NCBI GenBank assembly: GCA_030674155.1
Contig: CM060326.1
Coordinates: 41,453,839 to 41,509,321 of the forward strand
Length of the DNA: 55,483 bases
Source: Stramonita haemastoma
Taxonomy: Eukaryota > Mollusca > Gastropoda > Neogastropoda > Muricidae
Direction: 5' to 3'
The translations under genes were made by a program, and so were the position numbers. Positions 33,286-46,038 of the stretch are shown in pieces; within the stretch, counting starts at the first letter, position 1; the number at the start of each line of letters is the position of its first letter. The notes under the pieces were generated by a model. That model saw only the letters and a program-made list of their open reading frames with translations, ran no database searches and was not told the origin of the DNA.

Positions 33286-33616
33286 CACATCCCACCACAC
33301 TAGTTGCATTGCATCATAGATCATTTCAAGTTATCGACATATATCAATTTGCATCATAAGGGCTATTAGACTGCAGGAAGTAAAAGGAGAAATTGAAGTT
33401 TAGCATCGTTAAAAGGTGGTGAGAAGTATTTGGGTTTTTTTAAAACACGTTTTGAAAGCAAACAAAACAAACTTTCGACTCAATATTTCAATTCATGGTA
33501 GGAAAGTGGCTAGTTTTGTAGTTGATAAAAATCAACCCCTTCCTGCCTAAAATGGCTCTTAGCAGAAAAGTGGTTAAAGTGCAAAGCCACTCATTTTGTG
33601 TAGTGTCACATTTATG
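33286..33616. mobile_element. Second MITE-like element, shared by both copies
   Basis: The left end CCACATCCCACCACAC and right end GTGTAGTGTCACATTT are weak inverted repeats. The interior matches 20457-20815 closely and 32773-33182 more distantly, so two related elements sit about 100 bp apart in copy 2. Confidence 0.5.
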
Positions 33617-35064
33617 TAGAATTAGCTGAGAGGTCTTGTTATCTAATGCATTTTAGGCATCAGTACTTCAGATAAGTGAGATGCCCTATGTATGTGTGCG
33701 ATATTTACAGCTTTCTTTTGAATAAGTTGATGCATTCCACATTATAATAGTCATTTCAGTATTTTGGACATTTGTATTTTGTTTTTACTTTTTTTTAAAT
33801 CTGTACTTAGATCCTGCATCTTGGCAGCCCATGTATCAGAAGCCTATATATTGAATATCTGCAATCAGATTTAGTACTTAATAAACCCATATATTAGAAG
33901 CCTATATATCAAATATCTGCGATCAGATTCAGTACTTTAGATTTTCCCTTATTTATTCTTTTATTTTGAGGATAATGGAATAAGCACTTGTGCTTTTTTT
34001 TTTTTTTTTTTACATCTAGTCCCCATGTGCATAGTTTTCTCAATCATTCCCACCAGCACACAATGCCTTCTCTTCCAAATAGTGAAACAGGTTTTAACGT
34101 GTGTGCAAGATATTCTGCATGCATTTGCACAATGGGACCTTAATTTATAAACTCATCTGAAGGGCTTTTGGGGGAGTAGAGTCAGCACTGATGTTAACTC
34201 CAGGAGCCTGCATTTCAATGTTTACTATTCTTTTGATTTGAGCATAATAGAATGAGCACTCATGTGTACTATTATTCTTTTGATTTGAGCATAATGGAAT
34301 GAGCACTCGTGTGCTTTTTTTAAATTTTAATATTCTGTCCCTGTGTACACCAAAAACGTGTCATTTCAAAGCCTGTATTCTTATGTCTATACTTTGAATA
34401 TCTGTAATCAGATGTAGTCTAGTTTAAAAGCCTGTATTCAGATGTCTGTATTTTGAATATCTGCACTTCAGAAGCTTGTATTCCCACATATTCAACCATC
34501 ATCCCTTTCCAGCACCCCCCCCCCCACTGTTAAAAAAACCCCCCAAAAAAACCCCATTGAAAACACCGGGTGGTTCATCAGTGGTCTCGAAGTAATGCAC
34601 ACATCCAGAAAGGCACAAGTCACAGCTTTGATCACATATGAACCCCAGCTTTTCCCCTTTTCATTAAAACTTGAACAGTGATCTGGTCCAATCTGTCAGA
34701 TAGGCTAACAAATCAAGGTTCAGTGTACTATACCTTAAAAAATTATTTTATTCTTTCATTTTGAGGATAATGAATAAGCACTCAGGTGCTTTTTTAGATC
34801 GTCCCCATGTGTTTGCAGTTTTGTCATCTGTTCCCATTGGCACACAATGCGAATGAAAAATACACAGAACAAAAAAAGACTTGTTCCATTTTTTTTTTTT
34901 AAAAAGGCCAACTCTTGGGTAGAAACACAGGACAACAAGAAATAAAGGGGTATCATTGTTTTAAGGTGACATGATCTTCCCAGGGAGAACAGCCCAAATT
35001 TCAAGCACAGATATCAGCCACAACTAAAGGTGGTGGGCAATATATGACAAAAAATAAAAACACG

Positions 35065-35083
35065 CCCCCCCCCCCCCCCCCCC
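35065..35083. repeat. Poly-C run, 19 bases
   Basis: A C run followed by A-rich sequence; copy 1 has 15 C at 22207-22221. Confidence 0.85.
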
Positions 35084-36283
35084 GAAAAAAAAAACACCAC
35101 CAAAACAAACGCCATACCATCACATTACTTTTTATTGAGTGGGCAGGGTAGCCTGGTGGTTAATATTGAGCTTGTGATGACTACAGGTTTGAGCCACCAC
35201 TGAGAGATCATATGCCTATGGGATTTTTTCGCCTGAAGTTAAACCAGTACTGACTCTACTCCCCCAAAGTCCTATACACCAAAGTCCTGTGTACAACACA
35301 GGCAGAACATTTTGCATCCACTTAAAACCTGTTTTGTCTTTTGAAAAGCAGTCCATTGTGTGCCAGTGCAAACAGTTAACAAGATGTAAAAACCACATGC
35401 ATACTTGTGTTTCGACATCATCCCTGAAGTCAGAATGCAGCTGCCTTACTAGTTAGCAAACGCCGAACCATACAAAATCTCACCAATGGTCATCCTTGGG
35501 AGCTCTGAGAAACAAAAAAAAGCCTTCCCTAATTTTCCACTTTTGAAATACCGACATCTTAAACACGTATATCTTTAATACAGACATCTGAATACAGGCA
35601 TCTGAAGTACAGCAGTAGAAGGTATGTGGCTGTGATGGATTGGTATTATGGTCACTTTTGATTCCGATGTGGAAAATCTGATTCCACATCTGACGGTAGG
35701 ATTTAATGTTTCACACACTCATGCACACACACACACGCACAGCGCACACACACCACACCACACATTCTCAGGAGCACAAAAACAAATGTCAAACGTGTGT
35801 GCATGAACCCCCGTGAAGACACTAAAAACAGTTGCCAGCTGTTTTGTTTTAATGAGTACATCAAGTAAAGGGAGAGAGGGGTGTGTGGTTGTGGGTTATA
35901 ATGAGATTTATTGTTTCAGCAGTGAGGGTGGAGGGAGGATGGAATAGACTACACCACAGCACAGTACACTGCACTGCACTACTATATATTTCTATGTGAG
36001 GCTCTCATTCCAAGCACTTCAATATGCTAGGCCATACTAACTAAACTACACCACACTACGTTACATTACGCTATACACTACATTTCAATGACCCATTCTA
36101 GAACGGCACGGCATGACACAGCACAGCAACGTAAGGGGCGCGGAGCGGCGCGTCAGCACAACAGATGGCACGGTATGGCACGACACGACACGATACTATA
36201 CTTCTACACTACACTACTCTACACTAACTAAATTTTATGCACAACACTACATGCAACACAGCACTTCCAAGCACTACACAACA

Positions 36284-36454
36284 TCAGTCAATTTCACAGA
36301 GATATTTTGGCGACACAATGTGAAGAAATGTCAGTTCTTGTGGCCTACACCAGTTCATTTTACACAGGTGTTGTGCAGGTATAATGTGGAGGAAAAGGTC
36401 AGTCCTTGTGGCGGTGGCTGCAAATGCCTGAGTCTCTTCCATCATGGACAATGT
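36284..36454 (-). CDS. Weak candidate exon, minus strand (copy 2 of 23485-23655)
   Basis: Same 57-codon window as copy 1, open to TGA at 36286-36284, with the first ATG replaced by ACA and two internal Met codons kept (TLSMMEETQAF). It probably represents the other allele of the same locus rather than a second gene. Confidence 0.18.
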   Translation of the reverse strand, partial: TLSMMEETQAFAATATRTDLFLHIIPAQHLCKMNWCRPQELTFLHIVSPKYLCEID

Positions 36455-39400
36455 CTGCACACAGAATCATGATTGACACACGTTAGCCACTGTCCTATCA
36501 TAACACTGCCATCAACACTGAACCATCACAATACTGCTGCATTGCAAATTTATCATTTATGCCATTTTGCCAGCATTACATTTGTCTTTAAAAAGAAAAA
36601 AAAAAATCTTCCAAACAGATCACAATGGTGAGCGACAATTTTATGTTTTCTACATATACACAATGTTCACTGAAAAATCTGTTTTCTTGTGAGCAATATC
36701 ACTGAAAAATGTGGAATAGAATTCTTGCTTTTATTACAGAACACACAGTTAGTAGCAACTGTGACATGCCTGCTGCAGAAATGTGATGGAATACTCCTTC
36801 TCTCTCTCTCCCTTTAGTTACAACAGATGTCCACAGTTGGCATGCCTTCGAAGGGAGATAATTTTTTTAAAACTACAAAACTGTATTTTGTTTTGTAAAG
36901 TTTCAGAATCAGTGCTCTGCTACTACTTGCAACATCACAATGATTTTGTAATCCATGACGTCCTGCGGGTTCAATGAAGTCTCTTTTTTTTTTTTTTTTT
37001 AAACATGATATGAACTCTAAAGAGATGGATCTACCAGTTCAAACCTTCATTTCTATTCTTGTACATTTTCAATACAAATACAGAAAAAAAAATGTGGAGT
37101 GAGATCTTTTGAATTTCTGAAATAAAATTTTGGAAATAGGAAGCAAAAAAAATGTTTATAATTTCTTTTTGCTGGTAATATATGCACGTAGCTGTTCCCT
37201 TGGCATACATATATCTCACAATTTGCAAATACTAGGGTACATAGAGCTTACAGCACCATAGACTGGCCAACATTTTGTATTTTCGATATGAAAATGATTT
37301 TTTGCGGTACATTTTGCTCTCAATAAATTTTATTCATCATCACTTATCTATGAAATATTTTTTTCTTGACAAAAAGCCAGATTCAGATTACAGAATCATA
37401 TACCTGTATTTCCAACCTTTTTTTCCGAACCAAATACAGAAAAATATGAGGTGTGAACAGGCCTGCATACATCAACCACACAGGAACAATAACACAGAAA
37501 AACCATCTGTACAAAAAATATGTAAAAATTATTTTAAAAATTTAAAAACACTTCAAAACACACACACAAGTCTATATGACTTCAAAACACACACATGAGT
37601 CTATATACACAGAATATTTACACATACGCACATTGATACAAATGTATACCAGAAACAAGCATACATGAAAAACACAAAAACAAGTAGCATCAGAAATATG
37701 TCATTATCAAACACACACAAACAGTCACACACACAAACCACATGCATGTGTATGTGTGTGGGGGAGGGGGTGAGATACGTGTGTGCGTGCATGCGAGCGA
37801 GTTGCGTGTGTGAGTGCCTACATGAAAGAGTGAGTCTTATGGTGCATTATCATAATTACTATTGTTATTATTGTTATTGGTATTATCATTATATTTATTT
37901 TAGTTCCTTCTGAGTTTATTTTGTCGTTATGAATTGTAACAATGTGGTAGATAAATATTTTTTGGGTGGGGTCTTCTTGGTTGTATTTTGTTTGTTTGCT
38001 TGGTGCTTCATTTCTGTTAGCTTGTTTTTTCTTTATGGGGGGGGGGGGGGGGGGGGGAAGGGGGGGGCCAGGGTGTTATTTTGTTTGGGTTTTTTTTTTG
38101 CTAGATAGATGGCTTGATGAAAAAAGCAAATTTATTGCTTACTCAATGTACCATCTGGAAATAAAATTTTGACTTTGTGTAAACATCAATCACATGACAT
38201 ACACTGTATGCACAATGTCTTCTTTCCCATGTCTGCTTTCCTGTCTGTTTTCAGCTGCCTTGGCTACACCAACACTGTAATACCTATTTTGAAGTTTGAA
38301 AAATTCTCCCTTTAAAAAAAAAATCTTTATTTGCCAAAACTGGTGAAACTGACAATTCAACACCTTTTTATATTTAAACAACTATCTATTTTGCAAAAAT
38401 ATGCACCCTCCTCTCTTACAAAAACCTTCAACATATTTGCCAATTCCCCCTTTTTTTCTCTCAAACTCACTCACAGAGACAACTCAGCCATAACTTCTCT
38501 TATGCCCTCTCCAATGTACATCTTTCCATCCTGTTCCTTCTAACGTCCTTTTCGCCAAAAACATCCTCCATACTCCTCAACACCTAAAAATCACAAGAAA
38601 CAAAAAATGTTTGTTTCTGTGTCATGTTTTGTATCATGATATCCACCTGCCTTTTGTGTCCACATGTAGGGCCAAGTTAAGAAATAAAAGTTAGTGGTAG
38701 CAATTATCACTAGTAACAGGGAAAGGGCTGTGTTGGTCAGCTGGCTTGTCTGCCTGTCCGCATGCATGCATGAAGACACAATGGCACATAGACATAATGG
38801 TACCTAGCTTTTGACACAATGGGTTAGAAATGTTCTTTTAATCAAAAACTTTTATTTAATCACAAATCATCCATCTTATCAAGAAGGTGGTTTTTAGTGC
38901 TTCACTGATTGGATTGTGTATTTTTATAACAATTTTCCAGTTCTGGAATCAGCTTAGTGGTTTCCTGTAGCCTACCTATGTTTTCAAATAGCTGTGGATG
39001 TTTTCAAAAGAACAAATATTAAGTAGATAAATGAAGGAACAAGCCCAAAAGAACAGTTATTTCTTGCTTATTTCTTGCATTAATTTCTCCATTGCTTAAT
39101 TATAATTTTCCAGCTCTGAAATCAGCAATTTCTGGCTTACTGTATTTTTGAAAAATTGTGCCTGTTTCTGAAAGAACCCAAATAAATTGATGAATGAAAA
39201 TAGTTATAAGCCCCAAATAAAACCACATGAGAAAAACCTGCACATTTATGTGCTAAGCTTTTTTCTATTCCCACTTACTTAGTCATACATATCTTACCCC
39301 TTTCTGCCAATTGACAAAAGAACTTAGTGAATAAACTAAGAAATTAGCAAAAATTAAGCTAGACATCCAAAAAGCCCGCTCATTTGTTAGATAGACTCCT

Positions 39401-39559
39401 ATTACTAATAACCTACCCACTCCTTATTATCAGTTTCTTTTAGCACCTCTTCTACAAAATTAACTATTATTCCCCTCCTCTCCAACGAAAACAACATTGA
39501 CATATACACACACATGCTCACACACACATGCTCACACACACATGCTACACACACACACA

Positions 39560-39601
<42 letters not shown>

Positions 39602-41692
39602 CACAACCAACACACACCATGCCCACACTTTAAAACCTGTTCCGCCTTTTGGAAGATTTTTTTTTTTTCCTTTTGGAAGAGTTAAGTTATTGTGTGCCAG
39701 TGGGAATGGATGACAAAATTTCTGAAACTGTGTGCACACAGGTACTAGATGTAAAAAAGCACAAAGTGCATATTCACTATTCTAGAAACAGAAGAATAAT
39801 ACACACACCATAAGTTTTCACAAAGACACTACTGTACGACACACTTCACATATGCAACATAAACACAAGGCTCACAAACATAGCATACTTAACTGAACAG
39901 GGCGTACAACTCCCATGATCATTGCAGTCTGTCTTCAGCTGTCTTGGCTACACCAACCCTGCAACATACACACACAACATGCATAAATAACAGGTCTATA
40001 ATAATGATTACAATCTCCCCTCAGTTCCTCCCCACCTTATCACATGCACAAATCACCATTCGCGAACCTCGGACCTCTAACCTAGGGACACAAAAAAAAA
40101 GAAGAAAAAAAAAAGATAAAAAATGGTTACAAGTTTATGTTGACAGTCACACCTGACTTCCCACCCCAGCAAAAAGAAATCTCATTTTAAAAAACAAATA
40201 CCAATATGTTAGCATCTCAAAAGAGATACATTCATGTAGACTGTATTAAAAAAAATTTTTAATATAATTTTCTTCTTTTATATCAAGGATAATAGAATAA
40301 GCACTCATGTGCTTTTTTTTCATCCAGTCCCCATGTGTATGCAGTTGTGTAAATATTGTCATCTGTTCCCACCGGCACACAATGGCCTACTCTTACAAAA
40401 AGCAGAACAGATTTAACGTGTGCGCAAGATGTTCTGCATGCGTTTGCACACAGGGCCTTGGTTTACTTTACAGTCTCATCTGAAAGACTTTTGGGGAGAG
40501 TGGAGCACTGATGTTAACTCCAGGAGAAAAATCCCCTCGACTGGGAATCGAACTCGGGTCGTCAAATTGCCAGTGTAATGTTCTGACCATTAGGCTATCC
40601 CGTCCCCCATAAGATAGGATAACAAGGATAATAAGAATAAATAGCAAATATGTCATCATGGAACTTACAGAACCATAGACAGATCAACATTCCATATTTC
40701 AATATCAAAAATGAGTTTTTGCAGTACATTTTGTCCTCAAAAAATGTTTCATCATCATTTATTTGATTGTTGCAGATTTTTTATTCATAAAAAACAGATA
40801 TGTACCTTCGGAATCCTGTATTGCCTATTTTTTTTTCAAAAACAAATACAGAAAAAAAATATATGCATACAGGTCTGCATTTATCCATCACACAGAAACA
40901 AATACACAGAAGGACCAATTATACATAAAATACAGAAAAAAGATATACTCACACTAGTATACATACAGAAAATTTACACAATAGGCACATTAAAGCAAAT
41001 TTACACCAGAAACAAGCATACACAAAAAACACAAAAACAAGTATGTGTCAGAAAACTGTAATCATCAGACACATACACATAGGCACACACACACGCACGC
41101 ACATGCGCAGACGCACACACACACACACACAACACACACACACGCATGCACGCACACAGTGCTGACTCCACTCTCCTCCAAAGTCCTTCGGATGAGACTA
41201 TAAACCAAGGCCCCCTGAGTGAACGCATACAGAACATCTTGCACACACATTAAATCCTGTTCCGCTTTTCATAAGAGTAGGCCATTGTGAGCCAGTGGAA
41301 ACAGATGACATTTACAAAACTGCATACATACGGGACTGGATGTAAAAACGCACAGGAGTGCTTATCCCATTATCCTTGATGTAAAAGAATAAAATAAAAT
41401 AAATAAACAAACACACACACACACATGATGTGAATACATCAATCACACAACACACTTACATTGTATGCACAATGTCTGATTTCCCATGTCTGGTCTCCTG
41501 TCTTTCTCCTGTCTGGCTTCAGCTGCCTTCGCTACACCAACCCTGTAACACACAAAACATTTCTATAATAATGCTTACAATACCCCCACCCCCAAATTTA
41601 CCCACACACCTCTCCCGCCCACACACAGATTTTTCACACAGCATACTTCATAATAGCACACAAACACAAGCCACAAAAACAGCATACTTAAC

Positions 41693-41756
41693 TGAACAAG
41701 ATACACAGCTCCTTGACCAGTGCAGTCTGTCTTCAGCTGTCTTGGCTACACCAGCC
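41693..41756 (-). other. T2 segment with splice signals, 64 nt, candidate exon
   Basis: On the minus strand GTGTCTGTTACAG|G is followed by 64 bases and CA|GTTAAGTATG. The only open frame reads AGVAKTAEDRLH and ends SCASCS with no bases left over. The same boundaries and length recur at 44661-44724. Confidence 0.35.
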
Positions 41757-41967
41757 CTGTAACAGACACACACAACATGCATGAATATCTCGTCTATAAT
41801 AATGATTACAATCTCCCCTTATTTTCTTCTCACCTTACCACAAACACAACTCACCATCGATGAACTGAACTCTAGCCCAAGAACGACCAGAACACAAAAA
41901 CAAAAACAACAAACAAAAAAACCTGATCAAAACTGGTTACAAGTTTATGTTGATAGTCACATCAGAC

Positions 41968-42019
<52 letters not shown>

Positions 42020-42663
42020 GCAAAAAGGAATAAAATTTTCAACAATTTTAAATATACAAATAGAAATTCTTTAGCCCAATCGAAACAGACACATTCATGT
42101 AGGTTGCGATTACATCTTAAAGGATAATAACAATAAATAGCACACATGTAAGCATAGAGCTTACAGCGCAATGGACAAGCTAACATTTCGTATTTCAAAA
42201 CTCAAAATGAGTTTTTGCAGTACATTTTGCCCACAATAAATTTTCTTCATCATCATTTATTTGATTATAGGATAATTTTTGTTGACATAAAACAGATTTG
42301 GATGTACGGAAAAATATTTTGCATTTCCAACTTTTTTTTTCTGAAACAAATACAGAAAAAAAATGTGTGGAAGGGTCTGCATACATCAGCTATATAGTAA
42401 CAAATACACAGAAAAACCATCTGTACATAAAATCTCCCTCACCCCCCCAAAAACAAAGATATACACACACAAGTAAAATATTAACACAGTATGCACATTG
42501 AAACAAATTTACACCAGAAACAATCATACATGAAAAACACAAAAAAGCATGCATCAGAAACATGTCAAAATCAAACACAACACACACACACACACACAAA
42601 CACAAACACACACACACACACACACAAAACCACATGTAAACATCAACAACACAACATACTTAC

Positions 42664-42749
42664 CTTGTATGCACAATGTCTGATTTCCCATGTCTGCTCT
42701 CCCATCTGTTTTCTCCTGTCTGTCCTCAGCTGCCTTGGCTACACCAACC
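42664..42749 (-). other. T1 segment with strong splice signals, 86 nt, candidate exon
   Basis: On the minus strand TTGTTTGTTTTTTACAG|G and ACAAG|GTAAGTATG are near-consensus acceptor and donor sites. The open frame reads VGVAKAAEDRQEKTDGRADM and ends TLCIQ. It is one codon longer than the 83-nt version at 41460-41542. In copy 1 (29802-29887) the donor GT is lost, but that part of copy 1 is low quality. Confidence 0.4.
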
Positions 42750-44660
42750 CTGTAAAAAACAAACAACAAGTCTATAATACTTACCATCTTACAACCACAA
42801 AAAAAGTACTATACAAATACCAAATACTTAAGCATGTCAAAACAGACACATTCATGTAAGTTGCGATTAAATTTTAAAGGATAAAATAAAAGACAAATAT
42901 GTCATTGTTGAGCTTACAGCACCATAGACTCAATATCAAAATAAGTTTTTGCAGTACATTTTGCCCTCAATTAAATTTTCTTTGAATGTTAGATATTTTT
43001 TGTTGACCCCCCCCCCCCCCCCCCCTTAAAGAGAAATATTTTTCTTTGTTCAAACATGTGAAACTGACAATTCAACCCCTTATTATATTGAAATATCTAT
43101 TTTGAGGTTTGAAAAATGTTCCCTTTTAAAAAGAAATACATTAATTTGCTAAAACTTGTGAAACTGACAATTCAACACCTTTTTATATTGAAATAAGTAT
43201 CTATTTTGCTAAAACATTCCCCCTCCTCTCTTACAAAAAAGCCCCCAACTATGTCTGCTCATTCCCTATTTTTCCCTCTCACACGCACTCACACAAGACG
43301 ACTTGGTCATAACTTCTCTTATGCCCTTTCCAACAGACAGCTATCCATCCTTATTCCTGCCCCTTCCATCATCCTTTTTCAAAACAAAAAAAACCACCCC
43401 CATACTCCTCAACACTAAAACCGCAAGAAACAAAAAAATGTTTTGCTTCTGTGTCAAGTCTTATACATGATATCCACCGCCTTTTGTGTCCACATGTGGG
43501 GCCTGGTTAAGAAATAAAGGAAAGTTTAAAAATTAGTGTTAGAAATTAACATTAGTAACTGGGAAAGGGCTGTCAGTTAGCTGGCTTGTCTGCCTGTATG
43601 CATGTGGACACAATGGCACATAGACACAATGATACCTAGCTTTTGACACAAGGGTTTGAAAGTTTTCTTTTAATCACAAATCCCCTGTCTTATCAAGAAT
43701 CCAAGGTTGTTTCTGTTGCTTCACTGATTTGAATATTTACGACAATTTTCCAGTTCTAGAATCAGCTCAGTGGTTTCCTGTAGCCTACCCTTGTTTTCAA
43801 ATAGGCTGAGGTTGTTTTCAAAAGAACTAAACTTAAGTAAACAAAGGAACAATCCCAAAGGTGCGGTTATTTCTTGCTTATTTTATGCATTTCCCCATTG
43901 TTTTATTGTAATTTTCCAGCTCTGCAATCAGCGATTTCCGGCCTACTGTATTTTTTAAAAATTGCATCTGTTTCCTAAAGAACCCAAATTGAATTAGATG
44001 AACGAAAATAGTTATAAGCCCCAAATAAATCCACACGAGAAAAACCTGCTCTTTTATGTGCTAGGCTTTTTTTTTAAAATTCTCATTTTCCAAGCCATAC
44101 ATATCCTACCACGTTTCCCAAATGACAAAAAAAGTAGATAAGCTAAGAATTAGCCCAAAATAAGCTAGATATCCAAAGAGCATGTTCTTTTAGTAGCTAG
44201 CCTTTTAATTCTATTTCCAAGAACCTAGCCACACAATAACCTACCCTCTCCTAACTATAAGTTTCCCTTTAGTGCCTCTTTTACAAAATCGACTATGATT
44301 CCCCTCCTCACCGACAAAAGACTTTTTTTACAAGTTTTCACAAAAATACTACTGTGACTATACAGTTCATATATATATAAAACAAACACAAGGCACACAA
44401 CCATAGCATACTTAACTGAACAAGGCGCACAACTCCATGATCATCACAGTCTGTCTTCAGCTCCTTGGCTACAAAAAACCTGTAACACACAAACATCACA
44501 CAAAACATGCATAATAATACATGAATCGAATGTAATGATGCTTACCATCTCAACCCCCCCCCCCACCCCACACACACACACACACACACACACTATTTTT
44601 CCACACAGCACACTTCATACATGCCACACAAACACAAGCCACAAAAACAGCATACTTAAC

Positions 44661-44724
44661 TGAACAAGATGCACAGCTCCTTGACCAGTGCAGTCTGTCT
44701 TCAGCTGTCTTGGCTACACCAGCC
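44661..44724 (-). other. T2 segment with splice signals, 64 nt, candidate exon
   Basis: Same acceptor (GTCTGTTACAG) and donor (CA|GTTAAGTATG) as 41693-41756, with identical length and an almost identical interior. It is the last T2 before the TATG microsatellite. Confidence 0.35.
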
Positions 44725-44786
44725 CTGTAACAGACACACACAACATGCATAAATAATACGTCTATAATAATGATTACAATCTTATT

Positions 44787-44990
44787 AATGTATGTATGTA
44801 TGTATGTATGTATGTATGTATGTATGTATGTATGTATATGTATGTATGTAATGATGTATGTATTTTATGTATGTATGTATGTATGTATGTATGTATGTAT
44901 GTATTTATGTATGTAATGTATGTATGTATGTATTAGTTGATGTATTATGTATGAGTATGTATGTATGATGTTGTATGTATGTCTCGTATG
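44787..44990. repeat. (TATG)n microsatellite
   Basis: Tandem GTAT/TATG units with a few breaks (44850, 44863, 44912). Confidence 0.95.
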
Positions 44991-44999
44991 TGATAGTGT

Positions 45000-45067
45000 G
45001 CATGTGTGGCGTGTGTGTATGTGTATGTGTGTATGTGTGTGTGTGTGTGTGTGTTGTGTGTGGTGTG

Positions 45068-45098
<31 letters not shown>

Positions 45099-45110
45099 TG
45101 TGTGTGTGTG

Positions 45111-45148
<38 letters not shown>

Positions 45149-45210
45149 ATGCTGCGTGCGTGTTGTGTGCATGGAGTTGTCGTGCTGTGTGTGTGTCTGC
45201 GCGTGTGTGC
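45000..45210. repeat. (TG)n microsatellite with interruptions
   Basis: TG repeats broken by GGTG, TTGT and GATG variants; follows the TATG tract directly. Confidence 0.95.
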
Positions 45211-45545
45211 ATGTGTGTTCTGCTTCAAAGCCTTCAGCTGCATTGGTACACCACATGGAACTCACAGAAACTCACAAATGATTAATAACACACATCAATG
45301 ACTTAACTACCCCCCCCCCCCTCTCCCACCCCTTCCCCTCTCCCTAACTCCTTCCTCCCCCCCACAACCCTTCTCCCACCCCCCTCATCCCTTCCCATCC
45401 CCCTCTCCTTAGTAGTTAAGCCATTGCCCTGTGTTATGAATCTTTGTTTCTGTGAGTTCCATGTATTGTACCAAGGCAGCTGAAGATGAGGAGGAACATC
45501 AGGCTGACAATCCAACTCAGGTTAAGTGCTGTTCAGGTTTTATTT
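45200..45545. repeat. Inverted pair of T-type repeat cores around a pyrimidine-rich tract
   Basis: The minus strand at about 45225-45290 and the + strand at about 45430-45540 share TTTCTGTGAGTTCCATGT and GTACCAANGCAGCTGAAG in opposite directions, separated by a C/T-rich stretch (45310-45415). The frames read SMWCTNAAEGFEAEHT (-) and SMYCTKAAEDEEEHQADNP (+). The latter ends CAG|GTTAAG, a donor-like site. A third core (MWRTKAAEDVGAADRSNS) lies on the minus strand at about 45785-45852. Confidence 0.55.
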
Positions 45546-45559
45546 TGTGTTGTTAGTGT

Positions 45560-45588
45560 GTGTTGTTTGTGTGTGTGTGTGTGTTGTT

Positions 45589-45659
<71 letters not shown>

Positions 45660-45743
45660 TGTGTGTGGGGTGCTGATGCGTGTGTGTGTGTGTGGATGGA
45701 AGATGTGTGTGTGTGTGTGTGTGTGAGTGTGTGTGGTGTGTGT

Positions 45744-45785
<42 letters not shown>
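45560..45785. repeat. (TG)n microsatellite
   Basis: Long TG runs with GTTG and GGATGG interruptions. Confidence 0.95.
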
Positions 45786-45790
<5 letters not shown>

Positions 45791-45885
45791 AGTTGGATCT
45801 GTCAGCTGCTCCAACATCTTCAGCTGCCTTGGTACGCCACATCAAACTTACACAAACAACGGATTCCTAACACTCAATGGCTTAA

Positions 45886-46038
45886 CTACCTCCCCCCCCC
45901 CCCATACCTCCCTGCCCCATTTCCCACCCCCTCCCCTTACCTTCCACCCCCCTCCCCTCCCTTCCCCCTCCCTCTCCCCCCACCCCATCCTTCCCTCCCC
46001 ACCCTCCCTCCCTCTCCCCCACCCCTCCCCTTCCCCAC
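45886..46038. repeat. Pyrimidine-rich C/T tract
   Basis: Nearly all C and T with occasional A, of the type CCCTCCC and CCACCCC. It lies immediately 3' (minus strand) of the candidate exon at 46039-46289. Confidence 0.8.

Larger units (their letters stand above)
30484..43255. repeat. Duplicated block, copy 2 (contig start after the gap)
   Basis: Colinear with 16482-30383. The first 2 kb (to about 32100) is full of small deletions relative to copy 1, for example around 30720-30850. It contains the counterparts of the copy 1 SINEs: C fragments at about 31355-31565, 33950-34190, 34740-34860 and 35140-35400, a CA tract with C tail at 39545-39800, a full C at 40265-40612 and a C tail at 41155-41405. 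It alone has the MITE-like insertion at 32773-33182 and the expanded 43-bp VNTR at 32312-32475. Confidence 0.92.
37230..44780 (-). repeat. Higher-order tandem repeat array, copy 2 and continuation past the gap-side end of copy 1
   Basis: Block B lies at about 37240, 40640, 42150 and 42900; T1 at about 38208-38274, 41460-41542 and 42664-42749; T2 at 39894-39958, 41693-41756, 44417-44479 and 44661-44724. After 43255 the array continues beyond what copy 1 shows: an L segment (43080-44330) related to 25500-27060 is followed by two T2 segments in a row. C runs sit at 41971-42016 and 43006-43025. Confidence 0.75.

Noticed and set aside
24440..44780. T1/T2 segments as exons of a repeat-domain protein (VAKAAEDR...)
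   Set aside because: Only one frame is open in each, and the end phases do not match the start phases, so joining any T1 or T2 in series meets a stop.
44865..45301. Open frames over 100 codons of His-Thr or Cys-Val repeats on both strands
   Set aside because: They are translations of (CA)n/(TG)n tracts, open in several frames at once, as also at 45480-45845, 48957-49255, 50578-51141 and 51748-55395.
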